Below are positions 1-12,500 of a stretch of 57,441 nt of DNA, piece by piece (within the stretch, counting starts at the first letter, position 1; each line of letters begins with the position of its first letter). Source of the stretch: Hypsibius dujardini (lineage: Eukaryota > Tardigrada > Eutardigrada > Parachela > Hypsibiidae); contig LRSR01013716.1 in the NCBI GenBank assembly GCA_001579985.1, positions 1-57,441 on the forward strand. Direction: 5' to 3'. The notes beneath the pieces were generated by a model, which did no database searches, was not told the origin of the DNA, and was given only the letters and a program-made list of their open reading frames with translations. A program made the position numbers and the translations under genes.

Positions 1-9
1 GGGTGTTTT

Positions 10-112
10 TGATTTTGCCGCACTTTAAAACGTGCCCGCACTCTTTGCTGAAGTGTCCCCTCCTCCCCCCCCTGCAACAGGGTGATATTGATTTTGCCGC
101 ACTTTAAAACGT
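10..112 (+). repeat. 24-bp direct repeat pair in intron
   Basis: Two identical 24-base copies lie at 10-33 and 89-112, separated by a C-rich stretch. Both fall in what should be an intron, upstream of the first visible exon of the TTD14-like gene. No function is evident. Confidence 0.75.
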
Positions 113-129
113 TGGCTTCTTTGGCGCAG

Positions 130-834
130 ATGCTCCTGACTCAGCGCGATCCTTCCCATTGTCGATTGTACAAGCGCCGACGCTGTTTCCTATGGCATAA
201 CCAGTACTTTCAGCTCGATATCTTTACGGAGAAGAATCCGTCAAAGTAAGGGGTGGTTCTTTTTGCTGGTTAGGCAGGGAACGTTTTGACGACGATGCGA
301 AGTTTACATTCAGAGAAGCTCGCGAGCACATTTGAGACCGGATGGCCAGGCTAGTTTTCTAAACATGTCTTTCGGGTTAGGTATCGTCACTTGATGATCC
401 TGGAGACGTTTACAACGAAGACTGGTGACATCCCGTTGCCGGATTTCCTTGAAGTCGACCGGGAAATCACCAGAGACCCTGCGTACTCAATGTTCAACCT
501 CTCCAAGAAGACTGAGCCGTCCACTCCGACGGTACCGCCATCAAAGTCTCCGCCCCACCAACCGTTCGCCAAGGTGGAAATCTACGCCGATCGCACCTTA
601 CCGACAACCGGTGGTCAGAGTCATCCCATGGTTAACGGCAGCGGCACCCCCACGCTGGATGGCAGTTTGGGGAATGTCACCGCCCAGAATGGTCCCAACA
701 AGCAGGCGGGGTCGACGGCACTTCACGCGGCTGATGTTCATCGGACGGGATCGATCAGCGGCACGGCAGAACATCATCACGAATTGAAGGGCCGGTCCAT
801 CTCGGATGTGGGCCAGAAGGTTCTTCATGCGTAG
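130..834 (+). CDS. TTD14-like protein, C-terminal part (5' exons outside window)
   Basis: Two exons are visible, 130-245 and 381-834, with donor GTAAG and an acceptor ending TTAG. Together they give 190 codons including the TAG stop. The first exon reads [20 protein letters not shown] then QYFQLDIF; the second opens [12 protein letters not shown] and [15 protein letters not shown], then [10 protein letters not shown]. From memory this resembles the end of the CYTH-like domain of TRPL translocation defect protein 14, a GTP- and phosphoinositide-binding protein known from Drosophila photoreceptors. After NLSKK the protein turns Pro/Ser/Gly-rich and looks disordered. The N-terminal nucleotide-binding half would lie upstream of base 1. 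The CYTH-like fold is fairly likely; the exact family name is less sure. Confidence 0.55.
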
Positions 835-1327
835 CCTTTATCCAGTGAGCAGTGGGAAAACACTACTCATGCGTCGGTTACTCTGTTTCCTGTAACTGTT
901 CCATTATTTTGCAGGTTGCTTTCTCCCTTGTGTGACCCATCCAGTCCAGTTCGAACTCAGTCGCGATTCCTCTCGTTGTTGTGGTAATGGTCCAACCAGT
1001 CCATGCTGCCCGGCTTTCCGCGACCTCCGTTTCTGAATCCTTACGCTCTCAACTATTCATATTTCAGTCGTGCAGCTTCTTTTCCTGTAACACACTTTTA
1101 ATTGATTGAATGACGGCAGTTGTCTGGCTCTGAATGACGGCGTTGTCGACTTTGCTCCGGTCCGGTTGAACCGTAAACAAACGCAGTGTGGAGTGTTCTC
1201 ATGAAGAAGAGAGGGTTTAATTGTGCGACTACTGTACGAACAACGCAACTAATAGCGTTCCAGAGATTCAGAAATTTACCGCATGAACCACTGATTTGAA
1301 AAGACTGTTGCGGCACCAACTCAGCGC
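835..1327. other. intergenic, convergent 3' ends
   Basis: This stretch separates the stop of the TTD14-like gene (+) from the stop of the EHMT-like gene (-). I see no coding exon, RNA gene or transposon in it. It presumably holds both 3' UTRs. Confidence 0.5.
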
Positions 1328-4182
1328 TCAACGATAGTCCGCGTCGTCTTGATCGGAATGGTCCTCCTCATCACCACTGCTGCTCGGCCGTCTGCCTGCT
1401 CGAAGAGGTTCCTTGAATCTACAGTCCGGATGGCGGCAGAGGCAAACCTTGATGTCGCTTTCCATCTTTGCGTTCCACCAGCCATCACCGTAATCCAGTC
1501 TACAGTTTAAGATTGTGATTTCAAGTGCGCTCTCCAATTTGCGCACACGAATTACAATGTTAAACATTGCCTGTTCTTACGTTATGAACTGCCCGGGGTA
1601 AACGGTGCGGAGGGCAAAAACGCACAATCGCGGAATCGCGATACCGTGTTCATGGATTTCGACCGTTTTGGCGTTGGCCACGCAACAATGGTTGAAGTAA
1701 CTATTAATATTGAAGAATATCAATATTAGGAAGTGTTCAGAAGAGCGCATGCCCAGTCAGCATCACACATGAGTACTGTACTGGTCGACATGCCAAATAT
1801 TTGAGGTATTACGCTTTCACTGATAGCAGTCCAGCTTACCGTCCAATATTCCCGACCTTGGCAGCATCCACCACCCATTCATTTCTCCCTTCCTGGGGGT
1901 CGACGCCTTTCTTTCGTTTCATTGGCTGCTGCTGATCCAGGCCACGTATATTCAGTTCGTAGAGGTAGGTATCGTTGTCGTACAGGTTCCCGTGCACGAA
2001 CTCTCCAGTGTATCTGCATACAGGATGGAAGGCCGGGATTGAAATACAAATTCATAACGGTTGAAACAAAAGAAATTGAACATGTTGTGGAGTAAATGTT
2101 GCACCAGAATCTGGTACGGTGTCATCATGCTGCGTAAGGAAAAAGGTAAGACGCGCAGATGATCTTTGCAATCAGAAAACAGAGGAAGACCGACGACCAC
2201 AGACGACGAAAGAACAGTGAGCAATAGAACAGATGCAAAGACAACTACTGGCGACTTGACGACAGTTCAGGCTGTCCGGTCAATCTTACCATCAGATCAA
2301 ATTCAACAGTCTTACGCGCATTTGCTTACTCTGTTAAAAACTGCCCACGGCTAATTTTGGTGAGCGCGATTACTCCCCAGCCGACGTTAAGGATGTAGAC
2401 CAATGCCATGCGTGCCGTGCTTGGACGTTGCCAGATCCGTTTGGGACATTGAGGACCGCATTCGCACAACACGGAGCAACTGGCTAGCGAAATGTAATCG
2501 TCGGTGGCAATCGGCGTTTCGTCCGGGAAATCAGTCTTCCGTAGCTGGACGTCCGTGCCAGGATCCCGTGGATGACGCCGTGGAGCTTCGCCGTTGTAAA
2601 AGGACATGTCCCAACGTTCGAAAAGATGACGTCGCTCAAAACGAACAACAGCCGCCTGGGTCAGAAAAGAGAATTGATAGCGTTCGATCTCGTCAAACAA
2701 ATCCAGCGGATTCCGTTCCGATCGGGCAGTGGACGAAGATGAGTCGGTCTGATAAGAAGAGGAAAAGCCATCCGATTTGGGGACTGCCACCACAGACCGT
2801 GAACGTTGCGTCCGTCGAGATGAAATGACCTTGGTTTTCAAAGCAGCTGCATCGGCCGCATCCACCATGTCCAACAGCTGCTGAGTAAATCTTGGGGCGA
2901 AATTTCGCTTTCGAAGTTTCCTCTTCAACTGCTGGAAGTCGGGCTTCCACTGTCCAGAAAATGGATAATTGATAGGCAGATGTCGTCCGGCGTCGCTCGT
3001 GAGCGTTGACGGCGGCGACCTCTGCCGTCCCACAGAACGAGTCCTCCGAGGTCGTCGGAACTCACTGTCCACAAGGTCGACAACGTGCTGGAGATCATCG
3101 GCGAGGGCCGGTCGCCGAGCAGCCTGTTGAAGTAGACGACTCCGAAGACGAAGGACGTCGACAGTGTGCGGCTTCGACTTCCCCGGAAACGGCATCACGA
3201 TGGGGCCAGATCCGCGCGCGGCGGGAACATAGCAGTCGTCGATTACTGGGCTGATATGATGAACACCTTTCTTGGACCGGCAATCGTGGCTGCAGAAAGT
3301 CCGAGTTTCAGTCAAGGGGCACAACTCAACTTTGGCACAGCTACACTTTCCCTCCAGGCAATCGCTGGATCCGGCTGAAAGGAGACAAGGTTCCTGCAAT
3401 AAAGCAGCAACAAAGTTGCACGAGTCTGACAGAAAAACTAATTTGATCAATGCAAAGATACCGACTTAGAAAACCATGAATCAGTGGCAATCAAACAAAA
3501 ATACAGAGAAACACACAACTGTTCATCTCTCCACAACGCAGAAGTCGTTACCTTTCGAAGAAGTTCCTGAGTCTCAGCATTAATCCGGGGATTTCGCTGA
3601 TACACATTCCGCGGTCGGACTACAACGTCCGAATAAATCAATTCATGACCGTATGCCTCTCCGCCGACGAAATTATAGCAGGGAATCGGGACAATATTTC
3701 GGCCCCGGGAAATGTCGCTGTAAAAATAACAATTAAAAAAGATCCGCAGCTGCAAACTAAACTCACTGCAGCGATTGTTTACCCGCAAATCTCCCCGCGA
3801 ATGGGAGCGCGCCCTTCCGGAGACAGCTTCAAGTCAGCTGGGGTCATCAAACGCTCCATCAGCTTCACAATTTTCCGGGCATTTTGACGGAGCACATGAT
3901 TCTCGGAGGTGCGGGCCATAGCTGCCGCTAGCTCATAGGGTGACTGATAGGTCTTATTCACAGCAATTACGCGTAGCGGCGGTCGAATATCCCCCAGGAG
4001 TGTCTTCACAAACTTCACGTTCCCCACACGGACAGCCACATGCCTGCAAAAGAATGAAATCATTATGGGGCAGTTTGGGTGCACAGACAAACAGGCATAA
4101 TAGAGCAGCATAATGGGTACAGCAGCACAGTAATGCAGTCGACCAACCGGACACAGACAGACAGACAGACGGGCAGACAGGC

Positions 4183-4222
<40 letters not shown>

Positions 4223-5909
4223 GGGCAGACAGGCAGACAGACAAACGGGCAGACAGAGAGACAGATGGACAGACAGACAGACATGGATGGACAGATAGAC
4301 AGGCAGACAGAGCAATTAGAACAGAAGAACACGGTGCAGGAAACACGTTTGTCTAAACACAGTGAACTTCAAAATTTCGGTTATGTTCGTACATCGGTGT
4401 GTCCCCCCAGGTATCACCGGCGGACGCTAATCCCAGGTCTACCAAGTAAATGAGCAGGTCATTGCGATGCAGAGCGGCCGCCCAGTGCATCAACGACCAT
4501 CCTTCGCGATCCATGTGCATCAGACCGATCCGTGCCCGGGCAAGTGCATAAAACTCATGCTGTTTGATCCAAGTGAGGGTATGGAAAACTGCAGCAAATC
4601 CATGCTTATCCTGTGAAGCATACGTTGCATAAATGTCTAAAATGGTAGAACAGTGTCAAACAAGCCGTCAAAATCACTTACTGTCATTGCGGGGTCAGCA
4701 CGGTACCGTCGGAGGAAGACCATGCCATCGTACCACTTTAAACGAGCGGCCCAGTGAAGAGCAGTGCAGCCTTCCTTGTCCTATGCGGTGAAAAAAACCC
4801 CCGCAGTGTTTAGAGCAGCCAAAAAAGATGGGCAGAGAACCCTGCATACCTGCTGGTTGATATCCACATCGAGCGCCACTAGACACTGCATCACGGAAAT
4901 CTGCCGGTTCTTCACAGCAACAATCAGAGGTGTCTCTCCTGCAGCGTTTTTGGCGTTGTTAGAGAGGCCACACTGAAGAAACAAAAGCCATTTTAATATA
5001 AAGTAATCACAGAGCTGTGTACTAGTACTGTGTGTAGAGAGTATTGCTAGCTGTGTGAGAATGCGCACTGCTGACTGTCAAGAAGTCGGAACGGCACTTC
5101 ACGCACCCGATTTTGCTGCAACCTTTTCACATATTTACTTATTTACTTATTTCCTACTTAAATATTATTATTTTGGCAAAACATCTCATTTGTGCATATT
5201 TGCGGTACCCGATTTCTCAAACAAATTACCTCTTGCAGGATGAGGATTGCTACGACGTTTCCCCGTCGAGCGGCAATGTGGAGCAGAGTGTCGCCGTTGG
5301 CTTGCAGTACTTGCAGCAGACGAGGAGACGACGCCTTGGATGCGTGAAGCACACGTGGCTCAAGAGTTGACACGCCCGCCTCCAGAGTTTCCTTTGGAAG
5401 ACTGCAAGATGAAAAAAAATGGCATTAAATACACAGGCCGAGAATATTTCCAGAACGTATAATCACTCAATCAATCCATTCAATTGTCTTACTTTTCTGG
5501 TTCTTGCAGTAGCCGCAACTCGGTCATATCAGATTTGCTCAAGTAGCCGGAGTACGAGAACATACCTCCCTTGCCGTTGGGAAATTCAAAATTTTCTTGT
5601 AGATCCCTCTCACTCATCAGGTTACCTCCTCCTCCGACCGGCGACTTGACCGTAACGTTGCTGTCATACCACTCCTGGATGGAGGTAGATTGGTTGTGAA
5701 GGCAGTGCGGACACTCCCGCGCCATACTCATCCGGACCTGGCAGTCCAAATGATACAGGTGGGTCTCCGCCTTCCTCTTCCGACAAACCGTGAAATCGAT
5801 CTGCAGACAATTTGGACGATAACTTCCTCCTAACCCTTATACAAATATCATGGCGTGTTCCTGTGGATCTTTCGTAGTGTCTGTTTGGTTCCTTGTCAGT
5901 CTGCCTGCC

Positions 5910-5965
<56 letters not shown>

Positions 5966-8900
5966 CATTATCTGCCACTCTTGTGGTCTATCTGTCTATT
6001 AGTACCGTGCACCGCATCGAATGACACTTACGTTGCCTTCCTTGTAGAATTCGTTACAATCTACGAAGGCATTAAGGAAAATATTGTACACCAGGGAACG
6101 GTTACGGTCAATAAAAAATTACAAACATACACGGGCAAACTTTGTGCTGCTCCAGCAGAGCAGTATGCGCGCCGCAGAAAAAGCCGACAACTCCACGTTG
6201 AGGAAGCCACTTGGCAATCCGGTCGGTCCGCTCACTCAGGTCCAACACGGTGTCGCATTCACTGAGGAGGCATTTTCTGTCCCGATAGGTAGCGCAACAT
6301 CGACGCTTGTTCAGTCTGGCCAAGGTGTCGACATCCGCCTGCCTCATCATTTGTTGGATTAGCGGATCCTTCAATGAAACAGCATCAGCCGCACACAAGC
6401 AGTGCTGTGGAATGAACCCGACCTGAGAAAAGAGGCGTACATTAGGCAATGCATACACATGACTTAAGACATGGACATCTCCGACATTAAAAGGGAGAGT
6501 CAACTGACCGAGAATGAGACCACACCATACCTCGCCTTCTGCGGATCGCCAAGCCTGTGCGTCGGGAATATCCACGTAAGGATACATGCAATCCCGGTCA
6601 ATATTCAGCCGCTCTAATCGCCCAGCCAGCTTTTCGGGTGAGAGTTGGCTGCCCTGTATGATCACCGTGGTATTGAGGAAGTTAGGGTCCTTTTCTATCG
6701 GTTTGACAGGCGCCATCTACAAAATTAGAAAAGAAGACATGATACATTGTACCATACATCGCTCTGTGCTCGCTGATAATGCATTGAATCAGTACCAGGC
6801 AAACGCTCTGGGTTGAATCACTACATGGGTTGAATCAGTCGGGTGGCGGAGGGCGCCACGAGTGTAAATTGTAAACAACACTCATTCAACAATACACACA
6901 CCGCCTGCGGCGCCCTCCGCCACCCGACTGATTCAACCCAGAGCGTTTGCCTGGTATTGCTTACCAGATCCTCGTCGGATTCACTGTCGGAAGACGGTGT
7001 CGGGGATTCGGCAGCAGCAGGTCGTGCATCTTTCGCCACAGTTGGCTCTTTGCGTCCCAGAGGGATGAAACAAATTGCCGTCGAGTCGTCTTGATTGATC
7101 CGATTGATCGTAGCCTTCGTTGGAGGGCTGCAATAAAACCCGAACGATACATTATGCACTGAATACAGCTGTGGCACGATTTCTCGACGAAAAACGTTAA
7201 TCGGAACACCAGTATAATAACATGTGTTCCGATTAACGTTTTCGTCAAGAAATCGCACCACAGCTGTATAAGTGATGGCATTCGACCGAAGCCACTAGCC
7301 ACACAAGGTTACGTATGGCCGGCCAAAGCATCATGAAAAATCTTACCCACGAGAAGACTGTCCAGCCGCAGCTGCCTGTCCAAGCGGAACGCGATCCGAT
7401 TCCGGCTCATTTCGCTGCAACTCATTCAGTTGGTGAACATCCGCCCCAGAATCTATAACAAGCAATGCTGAGAATGTGATTGTTTAGCGCTACATTAGCG
7501 ATCATCAAATAAAAATTCATCTCCACTAGATGCCAGTTATAGAATTCATCTAACGATGGAGCTTACCATCGAGTAGTGGAGGTGGAACTGAACGGAGCGG
7601 TTCCTGACGCCGGACGCATTTTCTGGCCTGCTTATACGATGGTACGTGTTTGCGCGGCTTGGACTCATTGGCCTGACGATTTAGTCGGCGCCACTTCGCG
7701 ACCGGATCCTCATCCGGCATACGCCAGGTGCGTTGGAACTGCTGTCTGACCAACTCTGGAACGGGGCCCCACAAAAAGGAATCCCGCACGCTAAATGGAT
7801 TGACGGTCGCATCAATTCGAGCTTGCAAATTCTCGAAGGTCGGGGGATGCGCTAGCGCTTCGTTGACCGCAGCCCGGCGCCCGGCTGATCGTCCTGTTCC
7901 ATCGTCATCCGGAAAAAAAGGCTCCGGTCCGGCTGATCGTCCTGTTCCATCGTCATCCGGAAAATAAGGCTCCGGCACGAGCGCGAACTGAGGACGAAAG
8001 TTCCGATCTCGCCAGTTCATTTCCTGCTGGTGGTTTCGATGAGAAGGTCCAGCTGAACTGAAATTCGCCACAAAACGGGGGCGATTCCCTTCGGGGGAGA
8101 AATTCCTTGGAGGACCGCTTTGCCTTCCACGGGATCGGAACGGAGGATGCTGTTGAAATTGATGTGGAGTTACATCACGAAATTCCTGTTTGACTGAAAG
8201 ACAAAAACATACACTTTAATAGTAAACTAAATATATGGTCATTAAAGAGCAATTCCCTTTACCTGCGGAACTACCACTCGCCCATTGTCCATCACGACCA
8301 CAACCACCAGCGCCCGGGGATGAAAGAGATTCCCACTCACCAGCGCCCGGGGATGAAAAAGATTCCCACCCACCCGGCTGCGTTTCCTTTGACTGTTTCA
8401 GTTCAATCGTGCGATTGTAATCTCCCCAACTCTCCTGTTTGATTTGCAGAGGACTGACTGGATGGTCGCCCGGCATCTGACCACCAGACAGACTCGCTTC
8501 AGCTGACGAAATAGGTGCGGAGAAGCTCGAGACAAAACGGTGGAGACCTTGCAATTGATTCGTCTGACCACCAGACAGACTCGCTTCAGCTGACAAAACA
8601 GGTGCGGAGAAGCTCGAGGCAAAATGGTGGAGACCTTGCAATTGATTCGGTGCAGAGGGAATCGCTTCGGTTTTCCGAGTCGTCGGCCAGGCATTTGGGT
8701 CCGCCGGTGTGATCTGATAACCTACATTAGACACAACAATAAATACGAAATCTGAACTGATAAAGATGGCGGAGCGAACAGCTCCGTCAGGGAACAACAT
8801 GGCCGGAAAATCATAAGCAATAACAATACAATCGATACAACCGTTACAATCGATCAATCGATTAATCAGCTGAATGAACAATCAAATGCTCGGTTTATCG

Positions 8901-9221
8901 ATCAATCAATCTAACGTTTCATCATGAAAGTGCAACGTCTAAAATATTTATCCAATTTCGACAGGTATCCATCCAATATCCGTTTTGCTACATTGTAGAT
9001 GCACCCACACAATCGAGCCTGCAAGTTGGTGTTACTTTTAAGCATCGGTATGGGTACAAACCAGGCTGTTGGTTTGTGTCAAGCATTTCGATGTCGCGTG
9101 GATCATCTGGTTGTTCCTCTTCCTCTTCCTCTTCCTCATCGGCGTCGACAAATCCCCATGCCGCTCGCTCGTCGACGGGCTCGTCCTGCGGCGTCCAGCC
9201 ACGCCATGTTGAGTCCGACAT
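1328..9221 (-). CDS. EHMT: EHMT/G9a-like histone H3 lysine-9 methyltransferase
   Basis: My 18-exon model keeps frame throughout and encodes about 1625 aa. Exons: 9221-9062, 8721-8263, 8193-7567, 7452-7347, 7127-6965, 6716-6531, 6422-6123, 5800-5493, 5401-5230, 4972-4850, 4780-4682, 4610-4393, 4043-3783, 3717-3552, 3393-2330, 2013-1840, 1700-1581, 1499-1328. The order is an acidic, low-complexity N-terminus; an EHMT-type Cys/His ring (aa ~568-702, ending CPHC); about six ankyrin repeats (aa ~770-1060); pre-SET starting DISRGRNIVPIPC; SET with GWG (~1454), YTGE and DYG (~1572); and post-SET CLCRHPDC. This is the EHMT1/EHMT2 plan: the ankyrins read and SET writes H3K9me1/2 in the nucleus. Oddities: a ~257-residue insertion inside pre-SET, NHCC in place of NHSC, and Leu before the DYG tyrosine. 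Family assignment is firm; single exon edges may shift. Confidence 0.9.
4142..4315 (+). repeat. ACAG tetranucleotide array in EHMT intron 12
   Basis: An impure run of ACAG units with GGCAG and AACGGG variants lies between the exons at 4610-4393 and 4043-3783. It is open in several frames, but only because of the repeat; it is not a gene. Confidence 0.95.
5905..5965 (+). repeat. CTGT tetranucleotide array in EHMT intron 7
   Basis: A nearly perfect CTGT run lies in the intron 6122-5801. It is the complement of the ACAG motif seen elsewhere in the window. Confidence 0.95.
6792..6956. mobile_element. MITE-like foldback in EHMT intron 5
   Basis: The terminal inverted repeats start CCAGGCAAACGCTCTGGG and are flanked by TA on both sides, as for Tc1/mariner derivatives. 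The arms extend about 55 bp. The left arm carries a 17-base internal duplication of the TGGGTTGAATCA segment. The element sits wholly inside the intron between 6965 and 6716. Confidence 0.8.
7163..7269. mobile_element. MITE-like foldback in EHMT intron 4
   Basis: A near-perfect hairpin of about 47-bp arms starts TACAGCTGTGG and ends CCACAGCTGTA. The loop is about 12 bases. The CAGCTGTGG terminus matches the element at 45940-46060, so the two are probably one family. Confidence 0.8.
7881..7976 (-). repeat. 48-bp in-frame tandem duplication in EHMT exon 3
   Basis: Two copies with period 48 encode two successive PEP(Y/F)FPDDDGTGRSAG blocks. The change keeps frame and lies in the disordered N-terminal region. 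Confidence 0.85.
8307..8372 (-). repeat. 33-bp in-frame tandem duplication in EHMT exon 2
   Basis: Two 33-base copies encode GGWESFSSPGA and GEWESLSSPGA. Confidence 0.8.
8478..8651 (-). repeat. 87-bp in-frame tandem duplication in EHMT exon 2
   Basis: Two 87-base copies encode 29-residue units containing NQLQGLH and SAEASLSGGQ. The nucleotide match is high, so the duplication looks recent. Confidence 0.85.
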
Positions 9222-9546
9222 TTCAGCTGTCCATAAACAAAATTCCTGACAAGGGATATCACAGAATCTATCAACAAATAATTCCGCCAAAGGAGAAATT
9301 TGAAAAAAAAGAACGAGAGACAGAACAGAACAACAAAACCAACTGAGCGAACTCGAACTGTGCAAAGGAACATGCGTGCAACTGCTTATACACAGTAGAT
9401 GTTCTGATAAAATCATCTGTTCTGAGCGATTAACGCACAAGTTCGCGTTAAATCCGGGCCTACTAAAGTACTTCCTCTCGTAATATCGGAAATATTACTA
9501 GTCCGTACTCCCATTAATTTTCTCTCATTTGCTTGAATTTTGGAGA
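9222..9546. promoter_or_regulatory. probable divergent promoter between EHMT and NOP9
   Basis: Only 325 bases separate the two start codons, which face away from each other. Any promoters must lie here or within the 5' UTRs. I see no clear TATA box. The call rests on geometry alone. Confidence 0.4.
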
Positions 9547-12500
9547 ATGGGAAAGCGGAATCGCGATACTGCTGCGGCCACTACTTCGCCCGACGAAGCC
9601 GCTAAGAGTTCCTTCAAGTATGCCAACATTGAAGCGGATGAAGCTGTCAACGCAAACTCCAAGCACAAACGCCGGCAGGCGAGATCGGAAGCAGGAGGGT
9701 TTTCCATCAAACTGGAAGAGAGCGCTGCTACGGATAAAGCGAAAGGAGGCGTGGATTTTTTGGGAGAGGATGAGAGACCGTATTTAGCTGCGATCAAGGT
9801 GTGTAGCTCGGCGTTGATAGGTTGATTGGTTGATTGCCGGCAATGGGTAAGTCCTGTGGCTGTGCAGGCCGTTGATCGGTTGATTGGTTGATTGCCGGCA
9901 ATGGGTAAATACTGTGGCTGTGCAGCCCGTATATAGATCGATCGATTGAATGGACTTTTAAGTGCGCCATGTTAATTCTCGGTGAATTGCTTGATTGTAA
10001 TTTTGAAGTGCTGTTGCGCAACAGATCATACAGCAACAGTTTACTCTTTCTCTTTTATTCAATCTTTGATCGGTTATTGTTTGCTTGCTGGTAGAACGAT
10101 TTGGCAGAAGCCGTTCAAATTGCTGCGGACGAGGAGGATTTACGGAAAGAAGAACAAGGTAAGGGTAGTAAAAAATTTCCAGGCCGGTCATTTAAAATTG
10201 CGCCCGGCCGGTCATTTAAAACTACGCCAGGCCGGTCATTTAAAACTGCGCCAGGCCGGTCATTTAAAACTGCGCCCGGCCGGTCATTTAAAACTGCGCC
10301 AAGCAATAGCAACTTTGACACTTGCTGCAGATGATGGATCGTCGTTCGGCGTGCTTTGGGACCGTATTCGGGGGCGTGAAGTATTAATTGCGAAGGACAA
10401 AGAGCTGAGCTTCATTCTAGAGAATCTGATGCGGCTGACTGGGTCTGCCGGTAAGTTATTCCTAAGACTGGAAAACGAAGGATGCTTATGTGATTGATCA
10501 TCGACATTTTTAATATGGATGATCGGATTGATTGATCGATTTATAGTTTATGTAGCTGGTTTATCCCTGACGACACGGCTTTTGTTCTATCTGTCAGGAC
10601 TTGTGCGATTGATTCGCTATTTGAATTAAATTAACCTAAGATTAAAATTTGTCGCGAGAGTTATCGTCCTTTTATTACTTTCTCTAACAGTCGACGGTAG
10701 ACCAACAGGAATTTATGGGAGCTCTGATAGTTTCTTTCAGTATTTTTTTTGCCTCGGAATTGGACTATTTTTACTTTTTTTTTATTATATTTTTTTTTTA
10801 CTATTTTTACATCGTCTCAAGGCTGAATCCGACTACTAACATACGCGTTGCTGTTTGCAGGCGTTGCGCACGCGATTTCCATCTTTATCCGAGAATCGGA
10901 AGAAACACCCACCCTTCTGCAAGACCTAGCGTGCCATTCCTGTGCTAGCCACATCCTGGAGGAAATATTCGAACGGCTCGCAGTTCTGCCGGACAGCGCA
11001 ACCATCGCGCTGGACCGGTTCCTCGACTTCCTCCTTGTCACGCCGTCCATCTTCATTGACAACCAGTATGCAGCCCATGTGGCCGAGAAAATGCTGCTGC
11101 GCCTGTGCCGGATTGTGAGCTACAAGCTCGAAGAGACTCGGGTTCTATTCACCGTTTACGATCCGACGACCGCGGCCGCGGAAGAAGTTCCCTATCAGAA
11201 GGACGACACGACCGCGTTTGCCGCTGTCTTCAGTCGCGTTATGGATTCGACAAACAGAAAAGCCATTCGAAAAGTCATGGCTGTGTTTGAAAACTTGATC
11301 GAGGCGCCGGAAGTGGGTGGACTACACGGGAATGTCTGGACTACTGCTGCCGGCAGCGTGGTTGTTCAGGTACCAGTACTATGTGGGGACTCAGTGCGTT
11401 TATTTAGGTTATTTGTTTCGGTGTCTTGGATGTTTCGGTGTCTTGGATGTTTAGCAGCGGAATTCTGTTGCAGGCTTTGTTGGCCACTTTGGTCGCTTAC
11501 CGGACATCGAAACTGCAGAACGACGAATCATCCCGCAGCAAAAAGAAGTCGAGCGATAGTGCTGCCGTGTCGATTCAGCTCTTTGATAAACTGTCGAAAA
11601 AATTTGCAGCTCTCTCCTTGGACGTGTACGGATCCCGTGTCGCTGAGCTCCTGATTGCCCTCGCTCCCAGTGCACTGTACCTCGAGTTGATTGACACGGT
11701 CTGCGGGAGTGAATTCGGCATGGATGAGATCATCCAGAACAATAATGCCCACCACGTTCTAATCAAGCTGGTGGAATTCTGCACGGACATTCCGCTGTTG
11801 CTGGTGCTGACGAAAGCGCTGTGCGAGAAATTGGATGTGATCTTGTCCTCGGGCCACGGCATGATCCTGGTCGGTCTATCGAAGAAACTGAGTGACGGCG
11901 ATCAGAAAAAAGCCATGTGCGGCCGGCATGGCTCGGCGTCGGAGTGGAATCAGTGCCAGTCGCTGTTTGTGACGGCCCTCAAGAAATCCTACGGTGAACA
12001 TGGACCACAGGGATGGACGGATGATCAAAAGAGAGATTACTTTGTGGTCGTGGTCGGTGCTCTTTATCCTAAAAATTTCCGGAAAGATCCGAAGGTAAAG
12101 TTGCTACCGGAATACTTCTTTCGCTTGCGTGTCTGTCTCTTTTGTCTGTAACAGACAACTGTCATGCGATTGCACTCTGTGCCGAGACGACCCGTCTTCG
12201 GTTCAATTTTTACGGTCGCTAAATGGTTGGTTGTCTCTGTGCCAAACCTGGCTTCTGCAGTGGAAGTCTGGTCTTAACACGCAGAAACATTTATCAAAAA
12301 TCATTTTTAGGTGTATTTATATCTTTGATGGCATATTATATCTTTGATGATATATCCCGCCGACTTTCTGCCCGTTCCTTTGCAGTACAATTTGTGTGAT
12401 TCTTCAGACGCGACTCTTAATTTCTTGCATCATGTTTTTCAGATTACCACACAAAATATCTGCATGCCCGGTTCACAAATCATCCAGGCGCTGTGCCACT

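Noticed and set aside
6423-6530. Continuous reading through 6530-6423 in the EHMT-like gene
   Set aside because: The 108-base segment is open and a multiple of three, but has a good GTATGG donor and TTTTCTCAG acceptor and lacks family similarity. Treated as an intron; retention cannot be excluded.
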